Source of the DNA: JAJFJD01 sp965228425
GTDB lineage: Bacteria > Pseudomonadota > Alphaproteobacteria > UBA8366
Direction: 5' to 3'
DNA length: 64,000 nt
Assembly: GCA_965228425.1 (NCBI GenBank)
Contig: OZ245815.1
Span: 3,596,001-3,660,000 of the forward strand
Shown: in pieces, positions 43,687-50,964 of the stretch
How positions within the stretch are numbered: the first letter of the stretch is position 1
Layout of the letters: the number at the start of each line of letters is the position of its first letter
The notes under the pieces: generated by a model
Told to the model about the DNA's origin: nothing
The model's input: only the letters and a program-made list of their open reading frames with translations
The model's database searches: none
Program-made: the position numbers and the translations under genes

Positions 43687-44706
43687 TCAACCGGGCTTTC
43701 GGGCGTAGATCAGACGAGTCAGGCCGGGAACCATCTCGTGTTCCTGTATGTCGATGAATCCCGCATCTTTCAAATGGTCCTCGAGCCATCCCGGCGTGAC
43801 CGATCTGGCATCGGGCGTGAACGCCATATGCTGAAGTTGCCACAAGGCCGCCATCGGCGGGCCGGACCGGTCGTCCTCGACCATGAAATCATGGACCATG
43901 TAGTGACCGCCCGGCGATAGGCAGTCAAACGTATCCTTCACCAAGCGGGGAATCTCGGTTCCCGGGACGCCACTGAAGAGATAGGACATCAGGATCGCGT
44001 CCTGCCCGCTGGGCCAGGCGACCTCAAGCGCATTGCCCGGAATGTATCGAATTCGATCGACCATGCCGGCCTCGGTGATGAAATGCCAGCCCGCTTCCGC
44101 GACGTTGGGAAAATCGATGATTGTCGCCGACAATGTGGGATAGGCCTCGAGCAAGCGAATCGACATGGCGCCGGTCCCGCCGCCGACATCCAGCAGCGTC
44201 TCCGCACCGGACAGGTCGACGAGCCGGGATAACGTCCGCCCCGGTCCGAGGGACCCCGCATGCTGCGCTTCGCTGTACAACAAGGCTTGGTCGGGATCCG
44301 CCATCCAGTGCTGATAGGAGTCCACGGCATCCGCGTCGAGCGAGCCGTCGATAACCTCGTTCAGTTGACCGAGAAACGGATACATCTGCTGATCAATCTG
44401 ATAGCGCAAATAGTCGCCGAAATCGTATTTGGCTCCTTGCGCCAGAAAGGCGTCCGCGCCCGGCGAATTCGCATAGGTTTCGCCGTCTCGATCGACCAGC
44501 CCGATACCGGTAAGGGCGGTAACCAGTGTGGTGATGCGATTGACCGGCACGTCGGTTTTCTTGGAGATTTCGGCCGCGGTTTTCGGGCCATCCGCCAACA
44601 GTGTGAAGACATCGACGTGCAGTCCGGCAAACAACGCTTTCGACGCCATAAACCCGAAGGCAACACGCGAAACGTCTTCCGCGGTCTCCGCTAATTTTAC
44701 AGACAT
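43687..44706 (-). CDS. O-methyltransferase of the COMT/hydroxyneurosporene type
   Basis: A 339-residue enzyme with an N-terminal winged-helix dimerisation domain (about residues 10-95; KTAAEISKKTDVPVNRITTL) and a SAM domain. Motif I is LLDVGGGTGAMSIRLLEAYP, followed by ATIIDFPNVAE and LSPGGHYMVHDFMVEDD. The layout matches small-molecule O-methyltransferases acting on phenols, carotenoids or polyketides. It is coupled to the thioesterase gene by a three-base gap. The product is unknown. Confidence 0.87.
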   Translation of the reverse strand: MSVKLAETAEDVSRVAFGFMASKALFAGLHVDVFTLLADGPKTAAEISKKTDVPVNRITTLVTALTGIGLVDRDGETYANSPGADAFLAQGAKYDFGDYLRYQIDQQMYPFLGQLNEVIDGSLDADAVDSYQHWMADPDQALLYSEAQHAGSLGPGRTLSRLVDLSGAETLLDVGGGTGAMSIRLLEAYPTLSATIIDFPNVAEAGWHFITEAGMVDRIRYIPGNALEVAWPSGQDAILMSYLFSGVPGTEIPRLVKDTFDCLSPGGHYMVHDFMVEDDRSGPPMAALWQLQHMAFTPDARSVTPGWLEDHLKDAGFIDIQEHEMVPGLTRLIYARKPG

Positions 44707-44880
44707 GAAACCCCTGGTTTTCGGTGATTCTGGTTATTTTTTCGACGGCCAACCTAACACGGCGCCGTGGACCGGGGAACCGGGACTGAATTTTTCGTTC
44801 GGCCCGAACATGCATCGGCTTCAAACCCGAAATCCAAGATTGGCGTTGACACCGCCATCGGCGCTATGGTGTTTGCAGTA

Positions 44881-44938
44881 CTGGCGCTTACTTGAAGCTC
44901 AGCTTGCCGGCGTCGTTAAAAAATCGGCTAAAGCGAGC
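44881..44938 (+). promoter_or_regulatory. SAM-II-like riboswitch aptamer upstream of metY
   Basis: The segment CGTTAAAAAATCGGCTAAAG at 44911-44930 or so matches the conserved 3' half of the alphaproteobacterial SAM-II (SAM_alpha) aptamer, CGTTAAA then GCTAAAG. A short P1 can form between GGCGCT (44883-44888) and GGCGTC (44909-44914) with two wobbles, and a loop AGCT can pair with GGCT for the pseudoknot. The 5' loop motif is TACTTG rather than the usual GATTTG, so the match is partial. SAM-II controls metA, metX and metY/Z genes in this group. Binding of SAM should turn metY off. Confidence 0.6.
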
Positions 44939-45010
44939 GGCGCTGAATCTCCCGCCGCGGCTTTGGTCCTGGCGGGTATTTTGTGCCCGCCCTCAGGTTA
45001 ACAGGAGGGC
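44930..45010 (+). promoter_or_regulatory. Chain of mutually exclusive hairpins ending at the metY ribosome-binding site
   Basis: Four alternative stems can be drawn. Z: AAAGC+GCGGCG (44930-44942) with CGCCGC+GCTTT (44953-44964), using the aptamer's 3' edge. A: CCCGCC (44951-44956) with GGCGGG (44971-44976). B: the same GGCGGG with CCCGCC (44986-44991). C: GCCCTC (44989-44994) with GAGGGC (45005-45010), which hides the Shine-Dalgarno AGGAGGG. Each stem excludes the next. Bound SAM would break Z, favour A, block B and let C close the site. The pairings are seen; the mechanism is inferred. Confidence 0.55.
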
Positions 45011-45017
45011 ATGAACA

Positions 45018-46334
45018 ATGGCTGGAAACAGCAAGAACCCCGAAACCATTGCGTTGCACGCAGGCTATCGCGCCGACGAAACCACGGGTGCGGTCGCTGT
45101 ACCGATCTATCAGACCACGTCCTACCAATTCCGCGATACGGAGCATGCCGCCAACCTGTTCGCGTTGAAAGAATTGGGCAACATCTACACCCGGATCATG
45201 AACCCGACGTGCGACGTCTTGGAACAACGCGTGACCGCCCTCGAAGGCGGCGCCGCCGCCCTCGCCGTCAGTTCCGGCCAAGCCGCATCGGCCATCTCCG
45301 TCCAGAACATCGCGTCGGCCGGAGACAACATCGTCAGCGCGACCGATCTCTATGGCGGCACCTGGAACCTGTTCAACAACACCTTCAAGACGATGGGCAT
45401 CGAGGTTCGCTTCGTCGATCCGGCCGATCCCGAGAATTTCCGCCGCGCCACCGACGACAAGACCCGCGCCTATTACGCGGAAACGCTGCCCAACCCGAAA
45501 CTCACGGTCTTCCCCATCAAGGAAGTCGCCGACATCGGCCGCGAGCTCGGCGTGCCGCTAATCATGGACAACACGGCCGCCCCGATCCTAACCCGGCCCT
45601 TCGATCACGGCGCCGCGGTCATTGTGTATTCGACCACGAAATACATCGGCGGGCACGGCACCTCGATCGGCGGCTTGATCGTCGACGGCGGCAACTTCGA
45701 CTGGGAAAAGCACGCGGACCGCTTCCCCATGCTGAACCAGCCCGATCCGTCCTATCACGGCGCGGTCTGGACCGAGGCGGTCAAGCCATTGGGACCGATC
45801 GCCTACATCATCAAGGCGCGGGTTACGCTTCTGCGCGACCTGGGATCGGCGATGAGCCCGGCCAACGCCTTCCAGTTCATTCAAGGTTTGGAAACGCTGC
45901 CGCTGCGCATTCGCGAGCACAGCCGGAACGCGCAAGCGGTCGCGGATTTCCTGAAGGGCCATCCCGCGGTATCGAAAGTCATCTATGCCGGAGCCCATGA
46001 GGACGCCGAACAGAAGCGCCGCGCCGATACTTACCTTTCCGGCGGCTATGGCGGACTCGTCGGATTCGAATTGAAAGGCGGATTGGCCGCCGGACGCGCC
46101 TTCATCGACGCGCTGGAGATGTTCTATCACGTCGCCAATATCGGCGATGCGCGCTCGCTCGCCATCCATCCGGCGACGACAACGCATTCGCAGCTCTCGC
46201 CCGAAGAACAGCTCGCCACCGGCGTCAATGACGGGTATGTCCGGCTGTCGATCGGTATCGAGCATATCGACGATATTCTCGGGGATCTCGACCAAGCCCT
46301 CGAAGCGGCCGGCAGTGCGAAGGACGCGGCCTAG
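45018..46334 (+). CDS. metY: O-acetylhomoserine aminocarboxypropyltransferase
   Basis: A 438-residue PLP enzyme of the Cys/Met metabolism family that makes homocysteine from O-acetylhomoserine and sulfide. The N-terminus is PETIALHAGYRADETTGAVA, and the PLP lysine lies in IVYSTTKYIGGHGTSIGGLI (near residue 208). The C-terminus has HPATTTHSQLSPEEQLATGV and the final RLSIGIEHIDDILGDL. AGGAGGG is placed before the ATG; an ATG at 45011 in another frame is too close to it. Its leader carries the SAM-II-like switch. The stop TAG shares a CTAG with a converging frame. Confidence 0.96.
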   Translation: MAGNSKNPETIALHAGYRADETTGAVAVPIYQTTSYQFRDTEHAANLFALKELGNIYTRIMNPTCDVLEQRVTALEGGAAALAVSSGQAASAISVQNIASAGDNIVSATDLYGGTWNLFNNTFKTMGIEVRFVDPADPENFRRATDDKTRAYYAETLPNPKLTVFPIKEVADIGRELGVPLIMDNTAAPILTRPFDHGAAVIVYSTTKYIGGHGTSIGGLIVDGGNFDWEKHADRFPMLNQPDPSYHGAVWTEAVKPLGPIAYIIKARVTLLRDLGSAMSPANAFQFIQGLETLPLRIREHSRNAQAVADFLKGHPAVSKVIYAGAHEDAEQKRRADTYLSGGYGGLVGFELKGGLAAGRAFIDALEMFYHVANIGDARSLAIHPATTTHSQLSPEEQLATGVNDGYVRLSIGIEHIDDILGDLDQALEAAGSAKDAA

Positions 46335-46579
46335 AAGCGACCGGCGCAAGGACGGTATCGGTAGAAGCTGCCGTCCTTGTCGCCGAACTGGATGCACGTC
46401 ACGGTCATATCGTCCATACGGCCATCCCCCGCCATCGAGACATAGACGCGCCCGACGGCAGCGATGTCTTTCCCGTAGACCAATCCGGCCATGTCCGGGC
46501 ACCTATCCGAACAGCGGTTGACGCCAACATCGAAAAATTCCCGATAGGTCTTCGGCAGGCTGAATTTCGGATAGGTAAT
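46331..46579 (-). pseudogene. Possible small secreted-protein gene or 5'-truncated remnant
   Basis: In the 306-base gap between metY and hemB the minus strand reads protein-like, from ITYPKFSLPKTYREFFDVG through AVGRVYVSMAGDGRMDDMTV to FYRYRPCAGRF. It has four well-spaced cysteines and little of the arginine-rich character of antisense frames. Its TAG stop shares a CTAG with the metY stop. No credible start codon, ribosome-binding site or signal peptide is seen before the sequence runs antisense into hemB. It may be a remnant, or a gene whose 5' end was lost. No family is recognised. Confidence 0.3.
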
Positions 46580-46640
46580 TCCCGCACTTTTACTCGCACG
46601 CGACCCGGCGTAAGATCGGTGCGACCTCGGGAGTGTATCA

Positions 46641-47702
46641 ATGTCGAAAGCGAAGTTAACGCCGTTCCCTGGCGCGAAGAAACCCACGACCAAACCAATG
46701 GTGGAGGGCGGCGCCGGCTTGTATCCGACAGTCCGCATGCGCCGCAACCGCCGCGAGGACGCCACGCGCCGCCTCGTGGCCGAGAACAAACTGTCGCCCG
46801 ACGACTTCATCCTGCCGCTGTTCATCATCGACGGCGATAACGCTCGCCGGCCGGTCGATTCGATGCCCGGCGTCGAGCGACACTCGGTCGACCTGCTGCC
46901 GAAAGCGGCGGAACAAGCGGCCGAGGCGGGCATCCCGGCGGTCGCCCTCTTCCCCTATACCGATCCTGCCCTAAAATCCGACGACGGGCGCGAGTGCACC
47001 AACCCGGACAACCTGGTGTGCCGCGGCATCCGCGCCATCAAGGAAGCGGTGCCGGAGATCATGGTTGTCTGCGACGTCGCCCTCGATCCATACACCACCC
47101 ATGGCCACGACGGCGTGATGGACGGGGAGACGATCCTCAATGACGAGTCGGTCGAGATTCTGGTCCAGCAAGCCATGGTCCAGGCCGAGGCCGGCTGCGA
47201 CACCGTGGCGCCGTCCGATATGATGGACGGACGGGTCGGCGCGATTCGCCAAACTTTGGACGCGAACGGGTTCGACGCCGTCCGGATCATGGCCTATTCG
47301 GCAAAATATGCGTCCGCCTTCTACGGGCCGTTCCGCGACGCGGTCGGCACCAAGGCGGCCCTAATCGGCGACAAGGGCACCTACCAGATGGACCCCGCCA
47401 ACAGCGACGAAGCGCTGCGCGAGGCCTGGCTCGACATCCAGGAAGGCGCGGACATGGTCATGGTGAAACCGGGCATGCCCTATCTCGACATCCTTCGCCG
47501 GATCAAGGATGCCTATGCGATGCCGACGATGGTCTATCAGGTAAGCGGCGAGTACGCGATGCTGAAGGCCGCGGCCCAAAACGGCTGGCTCGACAACGAC
47601 CGGGTGATCCTGGAATTATTGCTGGCCTTCAAGCGCGCGGGCGCGGACGGCATCTTGACCTACGCCGCCCTGGAAGCCGCGAGCCTGCTGAAGAAAAACT
47701 GA
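46641..47702 (+). CDS. hemB: Delta-aminolevulinic acid dehydratase (porphobilinogen synthase)
   Basis: A 353-residue HemB that joins two aminolevulinate molecules in haem synthesis. The active-site lysines lie in RIMAYSAKYASAFYGPFRDA and MVMVKPGMPYLDILRR. The metal site reads DVALDPYTTHGHDGVMDGE, with aspartates in place of the zinc cysteines, the magnesium/potassium-type enzyme known from Bradyrhizobium and Pseudomonas. GGGAG precedes the ATG. It is a single gene with no obvious operon partner. Confidence 0.96.
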   Translation: MSKAKLTPFPGAKKPTTKPMVEGGAGLYPTVRMRRNRREDATRRLVAENKLSPDDFILPLFIIDGDNARRPVDSMPGVERHSVDLLPKAAEQAAEAGIPAVALFPYTDPALKSDDGRECTNPDNLVCRGIRAIKEAVPEIMVVCDVALDPYTTHGHDGVMDGETILNDESVEILVQQAMVQAEAGCDTVAPSDMMDGRVGAIRQTLDANGFDAVRIMAYSAKYASAFYGPFRDAVGTKAALIGDKGTYQMDPANSDEALREAWLDIQEGADMVMVKPGMPYLDILRRIKDAYAMPTMVYQVSGEYAMLKAAAQNGWLDNDRVILELLLAFKRAGADGILTYAALEAASLLKKN

Positions 47703-47739
47703 AACCACGCGCCGTACCAATTCGGGTTCTCGGCAATTC

Positions 47740-48228
47740 TCAAATCGGGATTGCGAGAAGAGTATCGATCCGATCGCTGTCCAGGACCACGACGCGCTCC
47801 ATGAAACGATAGTCCTCGCCTGCAATATCGATCCGGTCCAGGTAGCGCCCGGTGGCGAACATCGTCGTCTCGCCGGTGTGCATGATGCGGGCGACGATAA
47901 AGTGCGAGTGCACGATGGCGGTGCTGTCCTCCACCGACTTCAGACGTATCGGCCCGACCACGTGGCGATAGCGGTGCGGCTCGAACAGGTTGGCGCGGCG
48001 GATGGTGAAGACGCGGTCCAGCAGCATGCCGCGCGTCGCCGCGTACATGATTCCCTGCCGCATCCCGGCCTCGTGGTTGGCGCGGCTGATGATGAGATAC
48101 CGGCACGGGTCGGCGAACAGGTCCGGCCAATCCTCCAAACGGTCTTCGTCGATGCATTCGGCATACGCGCCGATCAATTCCTGAACGCCCAACCGGATCG
48201 ACTGTTCGCCTTGTTTCGCGCCGCCCAT
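47740..48228 (-). CDS. Aromatic-ring-hydroxylating dioxygenase beta subunit
   Basis: A 162-residue small subunit of the SnoaL/NTF2-like fold. Typical segments are YAECIDEDRLEDWPDLFADP, YLIISRANHEAG, MLLDRVFTIRRANLFEPHRY and ETTMFATGRYLDRIDI. It lies five bases after the alpha-subunit gene, so the two make a heteromeric dioxygenase. It is structural rather than catalytic. It differs from the single-subunit Rieske enzyme at 12330. Confidence 0.92.
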   Translation of the reverse strand: MGGAKQGEQSIRLGVQELIGAYAECIDEDRLEDWPDLFADPCRYLIISRANHEAGMRQGIMYAATRGMLLDRVFTIRRANLFEPHRYRHVVGPIRLKSVEDSTAIVHSHFIVARIMHTGETTMFATGRYLDRIDIAGEDYRFMERVVVLDSDRIDTLLAIPI

Positions 48229-48233
48229 ACCGC

Positions 48234-49478
48234 TTATTCGCCCATCAACGCGCGGTAGTGTTTCCAGAAGCCGCGGATCGTGGCCTCGCTGGTTTTGAAC
48301 GGTTGCGACTCCGTCCCATGTCCGCCCATCATGACGATACCGGCACCCTCGTCGTTGTATTGCAGGGCGCGTTGGACGAAACCGCCGATGAAGCCATCCT
48401 CCATCGCGACATATCCCGCCGGTCCGATCAGGTTCCCCTGACGCAGGCGGCGCTCGGTCATCGCCTCGTCATCGCCGACGAAGCCCAGGTGAATCCATTC
48501 CAGCTCGGTCCGGTCGATACCCCGGGGGCGGAGCACGCGCACGGCGATGGTGTTGCGCACCTGCTGCAGCACCATTCCCGGAAATACCGTGAGTATCTGC
48601 ACCGAGATGCCGTCGCCATATTCGTCGATGGAGTCGACGACGGAATTGTCTTGCAGCCGAAACCCGCTTTCCGAGCGCATCTCGGCTTCTTTGTACGCGG
48701 CGCTCTCGGCGGCATAGTCGAGCTCGACATAGCTGTAGTGATTGCCGCCGTCTTCGTTGATGTACACCCCGCCGGGCATCGTCAGCTTGTTGATTTTGAA
48801 GGTCGTCAGGAACAGATGAAGGATCGAGGCGTGATAGGTGTCCTTCACGTTCTCGAAATAGAGTTTCCAATTGTTCGGCAGAACCTGCGTGCTGCGGCCG
48901 AGGATGTAGGGCGTCCGGTTCATCACCCGCAGCAAACCGCGCGTCACGTCCGGGCCAAGCCAGGTTTCGAGATCGGGCACGGCATCGCTGAAGGTACCGA
49001 AGACAATGCCGCCCAGAACGGCAACCCGCAGGCGCCGCAGCTTGTGATCGTCCTTGCGAAAATCGGGCGCCATGCCGCCCTTGTTCTGCACGCCCCGCTC
49101 GAACGCGACACCCGTCAGGTTGCCTTCCAAATCGTAGGTCCAGCCGTGGTACATGCAGCTGAATTTCTTGGCGTTGCCCTGCCGCTCCATGCACAGAATG
49201 TTGCCACGGTGGACACAGCGGTTGACGAAGGCGTTGATGTCACCGGCCGTGTCACGAACCACGATCACCGCGACCTCGCCCATGGTGGTCGAGACGAAAT
49301 CGCCCGGTTCGCCCAGCTCCACCTCCAGGCAGAGATACTGCCAGGTCAGGCCCTGGAACAGGCATTCCTGTTCGCGGTCATAGGTGTCCTGGTCGGTATA
49401 GACCCGAAATGGCACCTCGCTGATGCCGTTCGACGGCCAGGAAACGCCGCCTTTTGCTGTTCGGTCGGACTGAGACAT
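48234..49478 (-). CDS. Aromatic-ring-hydroxylating dioxygenase, Rieske alpha subunit
   Basis: A 414-residue catalytic subunit of the benzoate/anthranilate dioxygenase type. The Rieske ligands lie in CVHRGNILCMERQG and KFSCMYHGWTYD. The mononuclear iron site is NWKLYFENVKDTYHASILH, with Asp, His and His. ATG 49478 is preferred; a TTG at 49532 has no ribosome-binding site. The oxygenase pair needs a reductase or ferredoxin from elsewhere. The substrate is probably an aromatic acid. Its neighbours (VOC, amidohydrolase, flavin monooxygenase) fit aromatic breakdown. Confidence 0.93.
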   Translation of the reverse strand: MSQSDRTAKGGVSWPSNGISEVPFRVYTDQDTYDREQECLFQGLTWQYLCLEVELGEPGDFVSTTMGEVAVIVVRDTAGDINAFVNRCVHRGNILCMERQGNAKKFSCMYHGWTYDLEGNLTGVAFERGVQNKGGMAPDFRKDDHKLRRLRVAVLGGIVFGTFSDAVPDLETWLGPDVTRGLLRVMNRTPYILGRSTQVLPNNWKLYFENVKDTYHASILHLFLTTFKINKLTMPGGVYINEDGGNHYSYVELDYAAESAAYKEAEMRSESGFRLQDNSVVDSIDEYGDGISVQILTVFPGMVLQQVRNTIAVRVLRPRGIDRTELEWIHLGFVGDDEAMTERRLRQGNLIGPAGYVAMEDGFIGGFVQRALQYNDEGAGIVMMGGHGTESQPFKTSEATIRGFWKHYRALMGE

Positions 49479-49660
49479 CGCGCAGTGTTCCCCAGGTTCC
49501 AATGAGTCAGGATATCGCCCCGCCAGATTCAAGGAAAGCGCCGCTGTCGCTTGCCGAAGAACCGATGGTCCGGCCGATATTCGTCGCGCCCGCGACGCGT
49601 GCTAGGATATTGCAATGATGCGCGCCAGTGCGCGCCACCACCGACACAGGGAGCAAGGCC

Positions 49661-50059
49661 ATGGGAAAGCTTCGTCATATCGCCGTCACGGTGCCCGATC
49701 CGGAGGCCGCCGCGCAGTTCTACGAAAAGACGTTCGACATGGAGCGGGTGCGTGAATCGAAGTTCGGCATGCTGCTGTCGGACGGAACGGTCAGCCTGGC
49801 GATCCTGCGCTTTCCAGATGACGAAACGGCCGGCGACGAGCGCGGCAAGGATTATTTCGGCCTCCACCACATGGGCTTCATCGTCGACGACCTGCAGGCC
49901 ACCGGCGAGGAAATCGAAGCCAATGGCGGCCGCTATCACATGAAGATCCCCAGCCGCCAACACGCCGACACCGAGGTGAAGTTCCGCGATCCGAACGGTG
50001 TTGTGTTCGACATCGTGAACGACGACTACGCCACCAATTTTTGGAAGGCGAAGGCCTGA
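49661..50059 (+). CDS. VOC superfamily (glyoxalase/extradiol-like) protein
   Basis: A 132-residue single VOC unit. The N-terminal metal-ligand motif is RHIAVTVPDPEAAAQFYEKT; the second half has LHHMGFIVDDLQATGEEIEA and VKFRDPNGVVFDIV. AGGGAG precedes the ATG at 49661. It is divergent from the Rieske subunits and 50 bases before the amidohydrolase. It could isomerise, cleave or bind a ring-fission intermediate; a one-unit protein would act as a dimer. Confidence 0.87.
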   Translation: MGKLRHIAVTVPDPEAAAQFYEKTFDMERVRESKFGMLLSDGTVSLAILRFPDDETAGDERGKDYFGLHHMGFIVDDLQATGEEIEANGGRYHMKIPSRQHADTEVKFRDPNGVVFDIVNDDYATNFWKAKA

Positions 50060-50109
50060 CCGGGCCGCAAACGTCGGGTGTATTCTATGACGAAAGGAAG
50101 GCGGTCGAG

Positions 50110-50949
50110 ATGCTGACCATCGACGCGCAGGTACATGTCTACGAGCGGGATCATCCGGACCGGCCATGGACCGACGTCCTCACAGGGCCGCCCGAAGTGA
50201 CGGGCGACGACATGGTGGCGGCGATGGAAGCGGTCGGCGTCGACGCAGCGATAGTGGTTTCGGCCTGGACGATGTACCGCTACGACCCGAGTTACGCAAT
50301 TTCAGTCCGGGCCGCGTATCCGGACCGTTTCGCTCTGGTCAAACCGCTCGATCCGGCCGACCCCGCCGCGGAGGAAATTATCGCGGATTGGGCGGAGACC
50401 GAGGGCGCTGTCGGCGTCCGCATCATGTTGACCAACACCGCCCCGGACGATCCGGACGATCCCGGAACGAACCGCATCCTGGCGGCGGCCGGCCGGTACG
50501 GTCTGCCGGTCAATCTCTCCTGCTCAAGTCGCCTGCCGCAGGTCGGCGCCTTGGCGGCGAGGCATGAAGGAACGCGGCTAGTGGTGGACCATCTCGGCAT
50601 TTTCCAACCGCGAAAGCCCCCCGCGCCGCCCGAGCCCTTCGCCGCATTTCCGCAACTGCTGGAGCTCGCTGCTTTCGAGAATGTCGCGGTAAAGGTCACC
50701 GGCGCCTGCACCTTGTCGCGCGCGCCCTTCCCTTTCGACGATTTGTGGGACCCGCTCGGCCGCGTCTTCGACGCGTTCGGCTTCGACCGCTGCATGTGGG
50801 GCACCGACTGGACGCGGGCAATCAATGTGGTGACCTACGAACAAGGCGTCGAGCCCTTCAAACTCACCGATCGTCTAACGGAAACCGAGCGGGAAGCGCT
50901 TATGGGCGGCACGCTGCAGCAAATCTATGGCTGGACTCCCGGAGCGTGA
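50110..50949 (+). CDS. Amidohydrolase family (TIM-barrel metal-dependent hydrolase)
   Basis: A 279-residue protein of the amidohydrolase_2 group, which includes 2-pyrone-4,6-dicarboxylate hydrolase and decarboxylases. The first metal motif is IDAQVHVYERDH (the usual H-x-H is Q-V-H here, so one ligand is changed). It also has TRLVVDHLGIFQ and the C-terminal FDRCMWGTDWTRAI with the conserved Asp. AAGGAAGG precedes the ATG. It follows the VOC gene and probably hydrolyses a lactone or decarboxylates an acid. Confidence 0.87.
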   Translation: MLTIDAQVHVYERDHPDRPWTDVLTGPPEVTGDDMVAAMEAVGVDAAIVVSAWTMYRYDPSYAISVRAAYPDRFALVKPLDPADPAAEEIIADWAETEGAVGVRIMLTNTAPDDPDDPGTNRILAAAGRYGLPVNLSCSSRLPQVGALAARHEGTRLVVDHLGIFQPRKPPAPPEPFAAFPQLLELAAFENVAVKVTGACTLSRAPFPFDDLWDPLGRVFDAFGFDRCMWGTDWTRAINVVTYEQGVEPFKLTDRLTETEREALMGGTLQQIYGWTPGA

Positions 50950-50964
50950 TCTGACCGCCGAGGT

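Larger units (their letters stand above)
44707..45017. promoter_or_regulatory. metY leader and divergent promoter region
   Basis: This 311-base gap separates the divergent methyltransferase and metY genes. TTGACA at 44846-44851 may be the -35 element for metY; no good -10 is found at 17 bases. The last 137 bases hold the SAM-II-like switch and hairpins listed separately. Confidence 0.6.

Noticed and set aside
45011..46000. Frame starting at the first ATG after the metY ribosome-binding site
   Set aside because: Only two bases from the Shine-Dalgarno and out of frame with metY; the translation is arginine-rich.
48258..49505. 415-codon plus-strand frame
   Set aside because: Antisense to the Rieske alpha subunit, which has all its metal ligands.
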